A program made the translations under genes and the position numbers. From Chenopodium formosanum (lineage: Eukaryota; Streptophyta; Magnoliopsida; Caryophyllales; Amaranthaceae): 64,000 nt of DNA. Below the pieces are notes generated by a model. The model was not told the DNA's origin and searched no databases. It saw only the letters and a program-made list of their open reading frames with translations. The stretch spans positions 41,798,165 to 41,862,164 of the forward strand of contig CM044868.1 in assembly GCA_024500155.1 (NCBI GenBank), in the 5' to 3' direction. Below, piece by piece: positions 11,494-23,900 of this stretch (the first letter of the stretch is position 1; the number at the start of each line of letters is the position of its first letter).

Positions 11494-12527
11494 TTAGAAA
11501 TAGTACTTTTTCAAGTTATCTACATTCCAAGTCCTACGCAGCCGCTTACCGTCTAGAGTTTCCAGCCGGTAGGTGTTGTCTCTCACTTCTTCATAAATCC
11601 AGTAGGGGCCTTCCCAATTAGGAGTTACCTTTCCTTACTCATTGGCCCTACCGGTTTGCCTCTCCATCATATATCGTAAACCATGAGAAATGGGGTTTCA
11701 TCGGTTGCCCCTTTTTTAGCTGTCTAGATGACCCATAGGACATGAATCAACTCTTCAGCCCATAAACCACCAGCTCTTTCAATTTTCTTTTTGATAACGT
11801 ATGAGATGAGTTTGTTGAAGGCTGCAACTTGGTCGTTTGCTTGGGGTCGGCCGACTGATGCAAAACAATGTGAGATCCCTTGATCTCCTAACCAAGTTTT
11901 AAGCTGAGGCGTCTCAAATTGGGGTCCATTGTCAAACATCATTGACATAGGTACCCCTAATCGGGTGATAATGTTCTTCCATATAAAGGAGATGACATCC
12001 TTTGTATTGATGTCTTTGACCGCCTCTGCTTCCACCCACTTGGTTAAATAATCCACAACCATAAGAATATAACGCTTTCCGCCTGGTGTAGGTGTATACG
12101 GACTTAGAATGTCCATGCCCCATTTAGCAAACGGGAATGGGCTGTGGATTGCCATTAAATCAGTTGCAGGGCGCTGGATTAGCTTGCCAAATCTTTGACA
12201 CTTGTCACATTTCTTAACAAACTCCATGGCATCTGACTCAAGAGTGGGACGGAAATAGTGTCGCATGTTTCTGACGGCTAAGGACCTGCCACCTGCATGA
12301 GAGGCGCAGTATCCCGCATAAAATTCTTTGAGAACTTCTCTCCCCTTTTCTTGGGTAACACACTTCAATAGAGGCTTCAGAAACCGCGCCTTGAAGAGCT
12401 CTCCTTCCCTCATCTCGAAGTTTGCAGCACGCTTCTTAAGTACGACCGCATCCTGAGGTGAATCAGGGAGTGTGTCGTCTGTCAGATACGCCCGGATGCC
12501 ATCCATCCAAGTAGATTTTCGGTCCAA
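11494..12527 (-). pseudogene. Integrase domain of Grande-like element
   Basis: The frame 12527-11724 carries an HHCC zinc-binding region (H77, H90, C107, C110) and a DDE core with D139 in WGMDIL and D199 in MMFDNGPQF. The third acidic residue is missing: the usual QVEAFNK motif reads QVAAFNK at residues 233-239. After a stop and a frame change the C-terminal part continues with NWEGPYWIYEEV and DNLKKYYF to a TAA at 11494-11496. This domain normally inserts the cDNA into the host chromosome; this copy should be catalytically dead. Confidence 0.85.
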
Positions 12528-12567
12528 TACTCTAATGGGCTCGTCATCAGATTTGCTCCATTTTCCA

Positions 12568-14412
12568 TCACTTCACAGAAGACTGACTGAGGCATATCAC
12601 AGGAGGCGGAGGATGCCAATTTTGACAGAGCATCCGCCTAGTTGTTTTCAACCTGGACACTTTACTAAGATGAAATTGTTCAAGTGTCCCAGCTTTAGTC
12701 TTGACCGCCTGCAAATATTTGATCATAGCCGGATGGGTGGCTTCATACTCACCATGGTATTGGCTAAAGACCAACTGAGAATTAGAGCAGGCGTCAATTT
12801 TTGTTGCCCCTGCCGCCTTACACATGCGGATACCGGCTAGTAGGGCTTCATACTCCGCCTCATTGTTTGAGGCCTGGAACTTGAACCATAGTGCATATTC
12901 ATATTTATCTCCTTCCGGAGATTGACATATGATGCCTGCACCACAGCCGTTCATAGTAGAGATCCCGTCTACTTGCACCTTCCAAACCTGATCAAGATTG
13001 TCCGGAGTAACCGGCCTTGTCATTTCGCAAATGAAGTTGGCAGACGCCCGTCCCTTCACTGCCTTTCTAGGTTCGTAGGTGATTTTAAGACTTTGCATTT
13101 GAATATCCCATTTGAGCATTCTACCGGATGAGTCTAAGGTTGTCATTGGCCGATTGAGGGGTTGATTTATGTAAATCACCACCGCATGTGCCAAGAAGTA
13201 TGGTTTCAACTTCTTAACAACCATGTAAAGTGTGAGGCCAAAATTTTTAACCATGGGGTACCGGAGCTCAGCATTTCTGAGTACATGGCTAATGAAATAG
13301 ACCGAGAGCTGAATACCGTCTCTCTCAGCAAGGAGAACGGCACTGAGAGCATGATCTGAGATGGCCAAGTACATGTAAAGCGTCTCCTTTGGCAAAGGGC
13401 TAACAAGACTTGGCAAGGAGTGTAAATGTTCTTTCAATTTCTGAAAGGCCGCCCTCAGCATCATCTCCTCATTCAAATCTAGTCTTCTTCCTGATTTCTT
13501 GGAAGAAATAAAGGCATTTGTCACCTGACTGACTGAGAAATCTCCCAAGCGCAGGCAGACAACCGATAAGCCACTGAGCTTCCTTGACAGTGTGGGGTGA
13601 CTTCATGTCAGTCACCGTCTATATCTTCTCGGGGTTAGCCTTTATCCCCCTTTGATCAATTATGAATCTAAGAAACTTCCTAGACTCAACAACAAAAACA
13701 CATTTTTTGGGGATTCAACATGACCTTATGTCGCCTAAGTGTAGTGAAGGTTTCTCGGAGATCAGTAAGGTGATCCGTCTGTAGCTTGGATTTTACTATC
13801 ATGTTATCAATGTACGCCTCTACATTCCTCCCAATCTGATTAATGAAGACTGTATTAATCATCCGTTGGAAAGTGGCCGGCGCATTCTTTAAGCCAAAGG
13901 GCATCACCGTATAGCAAAATAACCCCTGATCAGTGACGCTTCTCTTGATATTTTTTCCAAAGGGGTATCTGATGGAAGCCAGAGTAGGCATCCGTAAAAC
14001 TCATCAAGGCATGCCCGGCTGTAGAGTCGATAAGGTTGTCGATCTTTGGAAGCAGATAACTGTCCTTTGGACATGCCTTGTTCAAGTCAGTGTAGTCAAC
14101 ACATATGCGCCAAGTACCATTCGGCTTCTTTACAAGAACCACATTCGCAACCCAATAAGGGAAGTTACATGGTTGAATGAACCCGGCGTCTAACAGCTTT
14201 TTGACCTCGGCAGCTGCCGCCTGACTTCTTTCCTTGCCGTGATTTCTTTTCTTTTGCCGGATGGGCTTCTTCTTGGATACGACGAGTTTGTGAATAAAGA
14301 GATCCGGGCTGATGCTTGACATCTCTTCCACTTCAAAGGCAAAAATGTCTTTGAATTCTTTCAGCAGAAGGTGCAAGTCTTCACCAAGATTTTCAAAGGC
14401 AACCGTCCCCAC
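12568..14412 (-). pseudogene. Reverse transcriptase and dual RNase H of Grande-like element
   Basis: RT motifs run ICVDYTDLNKACPKD, then after a frameshift CYTVMPFGLKNAPATFQRM, then YIDNMIVKS. The catalytic YxDD is changed to YIDN. A gypsy-type RNase H follows (ELRYPMVKNFGLTLYMVV region), and then a second, archaeal-type RNase H with VQVDGIS and NNEAEYEALLAG, where the third acidic position reads SNSQLV instead of the usual SDSQLV. Two RNase H domains in tandem are a hallmark of the Tat lineage. Frames change at about 13930-13990 and 13550-13690. Confidence 0.85.
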
Positions 14413-14627
14413 CTTAACAGTTTGCTCTTGATGTCTATCGTCTAGAGTAATATCTATGTGTTCACCAGCCGACTGGGGACAGAGATCATTTGACCGTTCC
14501 CCGATAATGATTGCTATTTCTTCTCCTTCTTCACATCCACCAGCTACTCAATTTTTCTTTTCTTTGCGGCTGTTGAAGGGGGTGAATCAGGGTCCTTGAC
14601 ATCGTTAAGGTATATTGGCTCCTTTGT

Positions 14628-17042
14628 CTAACCCGCTAAAGCAGCAGTCGGCTTGACTTCAGAGAGATAACAATCTCTGGTCGTCTTTTGATCCCTGTTG
14701 AAGAAGCCAATAGAGCCATCATCCTTTTCATACTTGAGAAGCATGAAAGTTGGGATGATGACGGTCTTGCACTCGCTCAGAGTAGGTCGGCCAAGAATAA
14801 TGTTGTAGGCGGTAAGCTCTTTAACCACTAGGAACTGGATGACCATGTGTCGCCCTTTTCTCTTTCCCCCATCTGGATGGGTATATCGATTTGTCCGACT
14901 GGGTGCACGACCCCTCCGCCAAAGCCAACTAATGGATGGGAGATGTCACGTAAATTGTCTCGCTTGTAATTAAGCCTGGACAGACACTTGTAGCTGATGA
15001 GATCAAAGGAGCTACCCCTGTCTATGAGGATCTGAATAACCAGTTTGTTGGCGACCTTGCATTTAATGACGACTGGGTCGTCATGCGGTCGGCGAACTTT
15101 GCCCTGATCCTTCTCAGTGAGAGGACATTTGGGAATGTTCCACTAGAGGACATATGGACATCATCAATTGAAGGGATCATCTTCTTCATATGGTCCTTGG
15201 TGTCGGGCCACCGCATGCGAATCTGCCAGCTATAGTGTAAACTGGATCCTTGTCAGTATCCAAGCTACTAGTAGGCTAGATAGTTTCTGACGACTACCCC
15301 AGATTCTTCGTAGAAGTCGCTTTGGACTTCAAGACATAGGACTTCAGCAAGCCCTTGTCAACCAGATGATCCTGTGTCCGCTTAAGGCTATAGTAGTCGT
15401 TGGTGTCATGGCCCACTTCCTGATCATGGAAGTGACAGAATTTATTCTTTTTTCACGATTGAACGAAACTCTTCATATGATTCGGCTTCTCAATAGTCAT
15501 CCGGTCCTTCACCTCTGTAAAGATGGTGTAACAGTCTTTATTGAATTCATACCGTAATACATACGGTTTGAATTCTTTCTTTTTCTTTTTGGACGGCTGA
15601 TCAGGTTCCTCAACTGCTAAAACTTCTTTTCTCTTTTTTCTCTCTTCAGCTTTCTAAGCCTGCTGAGCAGACCGACTCTATTTTTGCTCGTCGGACTTCT
15701 TGGAGTCCCACTGATGGTTGGACGAGCAGAGTTCGGTGGCTTGGATAAAGCACTCTGCCTCTATTTACGCCTCTTGAAGGTTGAATACCCTCTTTCGGAT
15801 AAGGTTGACCCGTCCTTCAGACCCTTGAAGAAGTCTGTATAGGCTACCTTATTAGACAGCCCCTGGATTTGAATTCTCACCAAGTTGAACCGCCTGACAT
15901 AGGAGCGAAGTCCTTCTCTGTCTCCCTACCGGATGGTGCTCAAGTCGAGACTTGTTTTCTTGGCAGGGATGTTCATCGAGAAGTTAGAGGCATACAGGAA
16001 GGCAAGCATCCTGAAGCCGTCAATGCATCCGGCTAGCAGGTTTCCAAACCATTATTGGGCAATGCCCTTCAATGTATCCGGGAAGCACCGACACCACATA
16101 GCATCCTCCAACCTGGTATGTGCATGAGGTTAGAGTAAGTCATGAGGTAGTCTTCGGGGTTGGTGGTGCCGTCATAGGCACTCACCAAGACATTCTTAAC
16201 CTAGGCCTTCTCCTTGGTGAACGCAGAAGTTTGTTCACTAAGTTTGAGAAGAAGAAGCTGTCAGTCCAAAGGTTGGACATTGTATATCGCCTGACCCCCA
16301 AAGAGGATCGGCTGCATGAAATGAGGAGAATACGGACCGTAAACCGTAAAGGGTACGTACGATGCATTCCAAATCGTATGAGGTTCAAAATGGACGGTAT
16401 TACCGCCTGTATGGCTCTCATGCAAGGATTGAGTATTCCCTGCAGATGTATTCTTGAAGTTGTTGAGAAAGCACGAAGTAGAGGCTGACTTAGATAGCTG
16501 CTGACTTCTCCTGCACACGATGATTTCCCGAGCGTCAGGGGTAGATTTTTGGCTACCCACCGGTTGATCCTCCCGGTGGGTTTTCACGGACCCTTCTGAG
16601 GCAGAAGGATCTTGGACCATTTAAGCGTTGCGGCTGCCTTGTCCTTTGGATGCGAAGTTGGCTGCATGTCCCTGACTGACTTCCACCTCTCTTGAGGAGT
16701 CTTCCTTGCCGACTAACCCTTACTTGGGCCAGCCTTGCTTTTGGTGATTAGATACTTAATTTCACCCTTGAAACTAGTCATGAATTTCATGAGCTCGTCC
16801 CGAGTAACTGGGGTGGATTCGCTTGGCATCTAGATTTCCCCTTCCGGCTGACCAGGGGGTTTCCTGGTACCCGTCTGGCTTTCACCCCGTTCCAAAGTGT
16901 CTCTGGGACGAATGCGCCTTGTGATGAGTGAGCCATCGTTCGCAATGTATGTTTCGACCTAAGGATCATCATCCTCATGGTCGGTAAAGACCTCCGGCTG
17001 ATTAGCCTTAGGGTTAAGAGGTGGTACAGACTCTTGAACCAT
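14628..17042 (-). pseudogene. gag-protease of Grande-like element
   Basis: The gag start is the ATG at 17042-17040 (MVQESVPPLNPKANQPEV). Downstream are MPSESTPVTRDELMKF, a capsid stretch near 16000 (CRCFPDTLKGIAQ), and a knuckle at about 15430-15350 (CHFHDQEVGHDTNDYY). The protease end reads AYNIILGRPTLSE near 14790. The frame is broken repeatedly; two N-terminal stops, after DDDP and after PEGEI, are TAG where Gln is plausible. Gag forms the particle shell and the protease matures it; neither can be made from this copy. Confidence 0.75.
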
Positions 17043-17055
17043 CCTTGAGGTACTG

Positions 17056-17073
17056 TCCCCACATACGGCGCCA
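17056..17073 (-). other. Primer-binding site of Grande-like element
   Basis: The minus strand reads TGGCGCCGTATGTGGGGA two bases from the LTR end. It resembles the TGGCGCCGTTGCC-type site used by Athila and Tat elements, usually assigned to tRNA-Asp. Confidence 0.65.
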
Positions 17074-17075
17074 AA

Positions 17076-17577
17076 TGTTTTGGTTGTTTTTGTCCCTCGG
17101 GAGAGTTACAACTCAAAAACTAATTGGGAAACGCCTATGCCTGCAAAACAACGGAAACTCTTGGTGGGTGGAGCTCCGCCTCCGACGATCAAGTTAGAAC
17201 GTGCTAAAGAAAGTAAAAAGTGCGGAAAAGATAAAAGTGAGATCTTCTCAGATTTTGAGATTTGAAGATTTCTCTGATGTAAGAGAATGTCAGGAATATT
17301 GTAATAAAAATCAATCTACTCCACAAATGTGGGAAATCACCCTATTTATAGGGTCATTGGGAAAAGTATGCCCTTACATAAGTCATTTGACCTAGATTTG
17401 GTGGGTTTCCCGTGCTTTTGGCCGCCTTTTGGGAATTGCGCCCTTGAAGGACGCCATTCCTTCTCTTGACATTGGATTCCATGTGTCATGCTGCTATTGG
17501 CCTCTTTTGACCAATTCTAGGTGGACAAGTGTCCTATTTTAAGTGGCCCATGTGGTAGGGTTATTTTCCCCAAAACA
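17076..17577 (-). repeat. 5' LTR of Grande-like element
   Basis: This is a 502-bp LTR with TGTTTTGG at 17076 and CCAAAACA ending at 17577, an 8-bp terminal inverted repeat. A TATA-like CTATAAATAGG is present on the minus strand near 17341-17351. Downstream on the minus strand come the PBS and gag. The 5 bp beyond the right end are CAGAC; the matching duplication would lie beyond the lost 3' LTR. Confidence 0.75.
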
Positions 17578-19277
17578 CAGACCATTCTATTGATTTTGTT
17601 AGCTTTATAATTAAAACCTAATACTAACTAAAACAAAAACACTTAACAAGCTACACACACTAAGAACCATTACAAGAAGATCAAAGAGAACCAAACATTG
17701 AAATGGTCTTGCAACAAACAAAAAGTTGCAGAGCCCGAACCACCATAAGAACCGAACCACATCCAAAAAGTGGACCAAGAGAAGCCAAATGAACCGAAGC
17801 AGTCGAGATGAACCAAAAGCGCATATTCTTAACATAGAAGAGAATCCAAGCTGGCACTGAAAGCGAAGGGAACTCTAGATCGAAAATGTTGGGAGACGGA
17901 AAAACCCGAAGTATGCACCCTGTTGCTGAGAAACGGACCTGTAACACCATTCCTCTCCTAAGGAACGAAAAATATAATTGCATCCTAGGAGCTTGAGAAC
18001 AAAACCTGTAGAGTCATCTACCTTAATGACTCTACAAGAAACCGTTCATTCAAATGCAGTTTCTCCTCTTGCAATTTTACTAACGGAGAATGCAAGAAAA
18101 TGGAGGAGTTTGCTTAACCCAAACATTAAAGATGAGTAGCCTCCTTCAAGATATTGATTAACCGCGATGACTGACCTTATCATCACCCAAACTAATCAAG
18201 GGATTGATTAACAACGATGACTGACCTCGTCATCACCCAAACTAATCAAGGGATGATAGCAATTGGTTGTATGCCCATATCATCCCAAAAACGAGCAACA
18301 AGACTTGCAAACCAAACTCCTCCCTCTAAACCACCCTTATCCTGCAAACTCCATATGCTGGAAAAACTATCCAACTGCACAAATAACTTCCCCCCCCCCC
18401 CCGGAGAACTAATTCAACTACCAGGTGAAGGCATTCAGACCCTGACAAGACTACTAGTAGGACCACCTTCCTAACGTAAGAGGGGTTGCTTAAACTCACA
18501 ACCCTCAAAACCCACCAACAAGGCTCCAAAGACCAAGACCACACTTCGATAACTTCCAAAACTTGATCTACATTATGAAACTCTAACTCAAGACTATGCC
18601 GAGAAAGAGAATTGTAAAACAACAACAACCCAAGCAACAAAACATACATCTTAAACAAAACCATCATAATTTAACTAAAACAAAACTAATAACAACTAAA
18701 AGAAACAACAAAACAACCTTGCAAAAGAACAGAGGAGAAGGCCGAGAAAACCAAACCTCAATGGCAGCAACCCCACCCAACACCACTAATATTTGTCCAC
18801 GACAACCCAAGAATCCCTCACTTAACCAAACCTTAGATACGCGAGGAAACCATAACCTTAACTTCACCTTTACCGTCGGGAATTAAAGAAATTCCTTTCG
18901 ACGGCGGCGTTAAATCTAGCTTTTGGTTCTTGATTTATAGAAGCAAGCCGTAAAACAATCGACAGAGAACCACTTAAACGCAACCACAACCAACTAAAGA
19001 GGACCCCTGAATCTACACCAACCGACCCAAGAAACGAAAATTAAGGTAAGAACGAAAATTAAAAGCATAAACTGAAAAGATGGAAGGGCTAGGCTCGCCG
19101 GCGACGGCTAGGCAAACCGAGCCTGTCGCCGGCGAGCAAGGGCTAAGAACGAGAGGGGCGGTGGAAGCAGGGAGGGATAAGAACAGGGGTTTCTAATTCC
19201 TAGGGAGAGAAAGTCTTGAAGCTCAAGTTCGAAATCCTTTTTTTTTTTTTTTTACAAAGTCGAATTCCTTGTTTAAA
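17578..19277. other. Unclassified repeat-like stretch
   Basis: I recognise no gene or element here. Visible structure: an imperfect tandem duplication of about 47 bp at 18155-18255, a C-run near 18391, a GC-rich hairpin at 19094-19138 with 13-bp arms (GCTCGCCGGCGAC), and a T16 run near 19239. Short minus-strand open frames exist but look like low-complexity reading of a T/G-rich strand. The LINE is inserted at its right edge. Confidence 0.4.
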
Positions 19278-19290
19278 CTAATGTAAGTAT
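19278..19290. repeat. Target-site duplication, LINE 5' side
   Basis: CTAATGTAAGTAT is repeated exactly at 25193-25205, right after the poly(A) tail. This fixes the LINE 5' end at 19291. Confidence 0.9.
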
Positions 19291-19402
19291 TCAAAGAAAG
19301 CTTTTTGAATCATTCATTGAATTAGGGCGTTGACTTTTATCCCTTCTCTCTCCTTCCATGGTGATCTGATTTTTCTGGTTTTCTTCAGCTTAATCGGTTC
19401 CA

Positions 19403-20944
19403 ATGGCTCGAAAGAAGAAGCAATCTACTCCTCAGCCCTCAAACAACTTGAATCACGCTTCTAAATCTCTATTGAATGATGGTGTTAATAGGTTGAATGT
19501 GTCTAGGCTTGCGGGTTCTTCTTCGATTCCAGAGATTGATGAGGATCCTGATGAGCTGGTTACTCCTCCTTCTCATTTGAGTCGCTCAACTGAGCAGATT
19601 ACTAGAGCTGAGCTGAAAGCACTTGAGGACTTTCATACGCGTCTGATTAAGGCTAATAAAACAGTGCCCAGATCCACTGTTTCATTGGATCTCCGAGCTT
19701 CTTCGTCTGAACTGAATGCAGGTTGTGCTTCAATAGGTGATACTATGGTGGCTGAAGGTAATCCTGGCCTTAATTTCGGTTCAGTGCCGCGAATTCCAGA
19801 GACAGCAGCCCCTGCTACTGTTCCGTTGGTTTCTGGGATCGGTTCTGCTCCAAGTGCTGACCCGGTTTCTTTGGGGGATGATATGGTCCCTCCTCAGCCA
19901 AATATTCCTGCTCCTAAGCCAAGCGTTGCTAAGCTCACTGCTAAGGGTTCGACCCTTTCTTTTGTAGCTCCTATGGTGATAGATGGCAAATCTATTGCAA
20001 TGTTACAACAAGCCGAAATTACCGAAGGTAATCTTAAGTGGAAGAATTCTGTAATTTTCTATGTCATAGGCTATTATCCTACTATAGCTGTTGTCCATAG
20101 ATACATTGCTGAAAATTGGAATGTTGTAGCTAAACCTGATGTTTTTTGGCATGATGATGGCTACTTTCTGATTAAATTGCAAAACTCTGATGATATGAAT
20201 GTTGTTCTTAATGCTAGTCCACACATGTTGTTTGGTAAGGCGGCTATTGTTAAGCCTTGGTCTGAGAAATTTGACTTTCATGCTGAGGTTTTGAGAACTG
20301 TTCCTATATGGGTGAAATTACTTAACTTACCTTTGAATTGCTGGGGTGTGGACACCCTGAGCAGACTGGGAAGTGTCTTAGGAGTTCCTTTATGTGCTGA
20401 TGAGTGTACTTCAAAGCAGTTGAGGGTCTCATTTGCTAGGTTGCTCATTGAAGTTGATGTCACTAAGACTTTACCCAAGAATATCTGGTTTGAAAGCCCA
20501 GATGGTGCTTTGATTGAACAAAAAGTTGTTTTTGAGTGGGCACCCCCCTTTTGTAGCAAATGTAACAAAGTAGGCCATGACTGTGCTAGGAAGGTACAGC
20601 CTCAAAAGAAGCAGGTGGCTTCTAAGGAGCAGCCTAAGCAAAAGGTGTGGGTTGTTAAGCCCCAACCTGCTACTTTTCTTGCACCTGGGCCTAGTGTGCC
20701 TGAATCTGGGGGTAATGGTTCTATGCATAATGATGGTGTGTTCACTCCTGCTCCAACTACTGTGCAAGCTAATTCTGATGATGATTGGAGAGTGGTGGGA
20801 AGGAAGCAAAGAAGTCATAGTAATCCTCCTGTCTTTACTAATGTTCCTCATTCTAACACTTATGTTGCCTTGCTTAAGGATGGAGATGGTGTTGGAGAAC
20901 TTGTTCCTATCGGGGGTGATGGTAATCCCACTCTAGGATCATGA
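19403..20944 (+). CDS. LINE ORF1 protein (DUF4283 and CCHC-like knuckle)
   Basis: A 513-residue intact frame. Residues about 190-345 fit the plant DUF4283 domain common in L1 ORF1 and related proteins. A knuckle-like motif, CSKCNKVGHDC, begins at residue 384; the last cysteine is only two residues after the histidine, closer than the usual CX2CX4HX4C, so it may be damaged. The N-terminus is basic and the middle is Pro/Ala/Ser-rich. ORF1 proteins bind LINE RNA to form the transposition particle. The stop TGA overlaps the ORF2 start in ATGA at 20941-20944. Confidence 0.88.
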   Translation: MARKKKQSTPQPSNNLNHASKSLLNDGVNRLNVSRLAGSSSIPEIDEDPDELVTPPSHLSRSTEQITRAELKALEDFHTRLIKANKTVPRSTVSLDLRASSSELNAGCASIGDTMVAEGNPGLNFGSVPRIPETAAPATVPLVSGIGSAPSADPVSLGDDMVPPQPNIPAPKPSVAKLTAKGSTLSFVAPMVIDGKSIAMLQQAEITEGNLKWKNSVIFYVIGYYPTIAVVHRYIAENWNVVAKPDVFWHDDGYFLIKLQNSDDMNVVLNASPHMLFGKAAIVKPWSEKFDFHAEVLRTVPIWVKLLNLPLNCWGVDTLSRLGSVLGVPLCADECTSKQLRVSFARLLIEVDVTKTLPKNIWFESPDGALIEQKVVFEWAPPFCSKCNKVGHDCARKVQPQKKQVASKEQPKQKVWVVKPQPATFLAPGPSVPESGGNGSMHNDGVFTPAPTTVQANSDDDWRVVGRKQRSHSNPPVFTNVPHSNTYVALLKDGDGVGELVPIGGDGNPTLGS

Positions 20945-23900
20945 TTGTCCTATCATGGAACATTAGGGGTCCAAATGACCCCTGCAGAGTAGTTTCTCTT
21001 AAGAAACTGCTAGCTGAACAATGTGTGGATGTTGCTGGTATTATGGAAACTAAAGTGAAGTGTGATAAGAGTGTTAAGCTTCAGAAGAAATTTGGTTCTT
21101 CTTGGTCTTGGTTTTGTAACTACTCTTCTTCTCATAGGGGTAGACTCTGGGTTGGCTGGTCTCATGACAAGGTTAATCTTTCAGTCATCTCCTCTCATGA
21201 ACAGTTCATTCATGTCCAGATTAGCTCCAAGGATCTTCATCATCAAATATTTTGTACCTTTGTGTATGGCTTACACTCTATTCATGATAGGTTACCTCTT
21301 TGGGATGGTATTTCTAGTTTTGGAGCTGTTTCTGGGCCTTGGCTTGTTATTGGTGACTTTAATTCTGTTCTTAATTCTTATGATAGAGTTAATGGTAATG
21401 CTGTCACTGATTATGAGGTCAATCATTTTAGAAGTTTTGTTGACAATCTTGATCTTTGTGAGCTTAAGAGTAAAGGTTCTTTTTACTCTTGGTCTAATAA
21501 AGGTCATGGTGATGCTAGAATTGCTACAAGGATTGATAAGGGGCTTGTGAATCAGGCTTGGTTGAGCAAGTTCCCCCATGTTGAATCTATCTATCTTCCT
21601 CCTCTCCTTTTTGACCACAACCCTCTCTTGGTTGAAGTGAGTAGGTTTGCTGCTACTAAGGGGAGACCTTTTAGGTTTCTTAATTGCCTGGCTGGTCATG
21701 CTGATTTCTGTTCCATTGTGGAAAAAAGCTGGCATAGTGTTACAGGTTGTTCGGCTATGGTTACTATTTGGCGGAATCTGAAATCTCTCAAAAAGAATCT
21801 GAAAGATCTGAACACTAAGTATTTTGCTAATGTTGATGAGAAAGTGGATGTGGCTCTTGCCTCTTTGAAAGCCATTCAGGACCAGCTTGCTGTAGATTAT
21901 TCTAATTCTGACCTTCATGTTAAAGAGGCTGAAGCTGTTTCTATAGTGAAGCATTGGATGAATATCCAAGAGTCCATTTATAAGCAGAAATCTAGGGTTG
22001 ATTGGATTAAGCTAGGGGATTCCAATTCTCACTACTTCTTTTCTGTTGTGAAGCACAGGCAAGGTAGAAATAAAATTGATTCTATCTTTACTGAAGATGA
22101 TGTCCTTTTGAAAGATCCTGATCTTATTGAAAATGAGATTGTGGGATTCTATAAAGGGCTCCTTGCTTCTAGTGCTAGCTCTCTCCCTGCTATTGATTTA
22201 GCCACTATTAGGAGAGGTTCTCAACTCAGCTCTAGTTCTATTGATATTTTGACTTCTGTGGTTACTACTTCTGAGATTGATAGTGCTCTAGCTCAGATTG
22301 GTGATGATAAGGCGCCTGGAATTGATGGCTTTAATGATGTTTTCTTCAAAAAGGCTTGGCCTATGATCAAAACTGATATTTATACTGCTATCTTCTCTTT
22401 CTTTGAGACTAGTGTCATTGCTAAGCAGTGTAATTGTACAACAATCACCTTAGTGCCTAAGGTTCAACATCCTTCTTATGTCAGAGAGTTTAGGCCTATT
22501 GCTTGTTGTACCATGTTGTACAAGCTGATCTCCAAAGTTCTCACAAACAGGATTTCTAAAGTGGTGGGGACTGTTATTGATGATGCTCAAGCTGGGTTTA
22601 TCCCGGGTAAGCACATTGGTGACAATATTCTCCTGGCTACTGAATTGATCAAAGGCTACTCTCATAAGTTTGTTTCTCCCAGATGCATGATCAAGATTGA
22701 CTTGAGAAAGGCCTATGACTCTGTTGAATGGCCTTTTCTGCAGACTGTTCTAGAAGAGCTTGGTTTCCTTCATTCTGTTGTGAAATGGATTATGACTTGT
22801 GTTTGCTCTGTCTCTTACTCTGTGATGGTTAATGGCTTTCCTGCTAAACCTTTTTTTGCAAAAAAAGGCCTTAGGCAAGGAGATCCTATGTCTCCTTTTC
22901 TTTTTGCTCTTTGTATGGAGTACCTCTCTAGGTGCCTTAAGGAAATGACTGGGAATCCTAATTTCAATTTTCATCCTAGATGTGAGAAGTTAGGTATTAC
23001 CCATATGATGTTTGCTGATGATCTTCTCCTTTTTTCTAGGGTGATTCCACCTCTATTCAGCTTCTCTTGCAGGCTTTCCAGAAATTCTCTTGTGCTTCTG
23101 GTCTAGTGGCTAATTTAAGTAAGAGTGAGGTTTATTTTGGAGGTATCTCTGATTCTGATAAAGATCAGCTGCAAACTATTCTTGGTATGAGTAGAGGTAG
23201 TTTGCCTTTTAGATATCTTGGGGTGCCCTTGTCTTCTAAAAAGCTTACTATTGCTCAGTGTAGGCCTTTGGTTGAAAGGGTTACTGCTAGGATCGATTGC
23301 TGGACTTCTAGACACTTGTCTTATGCTGGCAGGTTACAACTTATCAAAAGTGTTCTTTTTGGTATTCAGGCTTATTGGGCTCAGATTTTCATCCTTCCTA
23401 AGAAGATTATTAGGGAAATTGAAGCCAAGTTCAAGGTTTTCCTTTGGACTGGGAAGAACACTTATGCAAAAAAAGGCCCCTGTCTCCTGGCATCATATGA
23501 CTCTTCCTAAGGTTTGTGGTGGCTGGAATATTATCTCTCATGGTGATTGGAATAAAGCTGCTATTTGCAAGATTCTATGGGATCTTACTCACAAATCTGA
23601 CAATATGTGGGTGAAATGGGTGCATACCTATTATTTCAACAATAGGAATATTTGGACTGACACTATTCCCAAGAAATGCTCATGGGTTTTGAAGAAAATC
23701 TTGACTTGCAGAGATATTATTGATGATATTGGTGGCTGGTCCTCTATTATGAAAAATGGGAAAATGAGTATTGCTAAACTCTATGCCCGGATTCGACCTC
23801 AGGCTCCTAAAGTAGAGTGGAAAAGAATTGTTTGCAATAACCAAGTCGCTCCTAAGAGTATTTTCATTACTTGGTTAGCTTTGCTTGATAAACTTGCCAC

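Larger units (their letters stand above)
7516..17577 (-). mobile_element. Grande-like Tat Ty3/gypsy retrotransposon, left part missing
   Basis: On the minus strand: LTR (17577-17076), primer-binding site, gag-protease, RT with RNase H, integrase, a non-coding spacer, and a plus-strand ORF antisense to pol. An antisense ORF between pol and the 3' LTR is characteristic of Grande and related Tat elements. No second 500-bp LTR is present; the sequence is cut at 7515 by the Tat/Ogre-type element, so the missing LTR should lie left of the window. All genes carry stops and frameshifts, so the copy is old and inactive. Confidence 0.75.

Noticed and set aside
17611..18667. Minus-strand open frames of 74-113 codons
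   Set aside because: Composition is that of a T/G-rich strand, with no domain, no consistent frame and no splice pattern.
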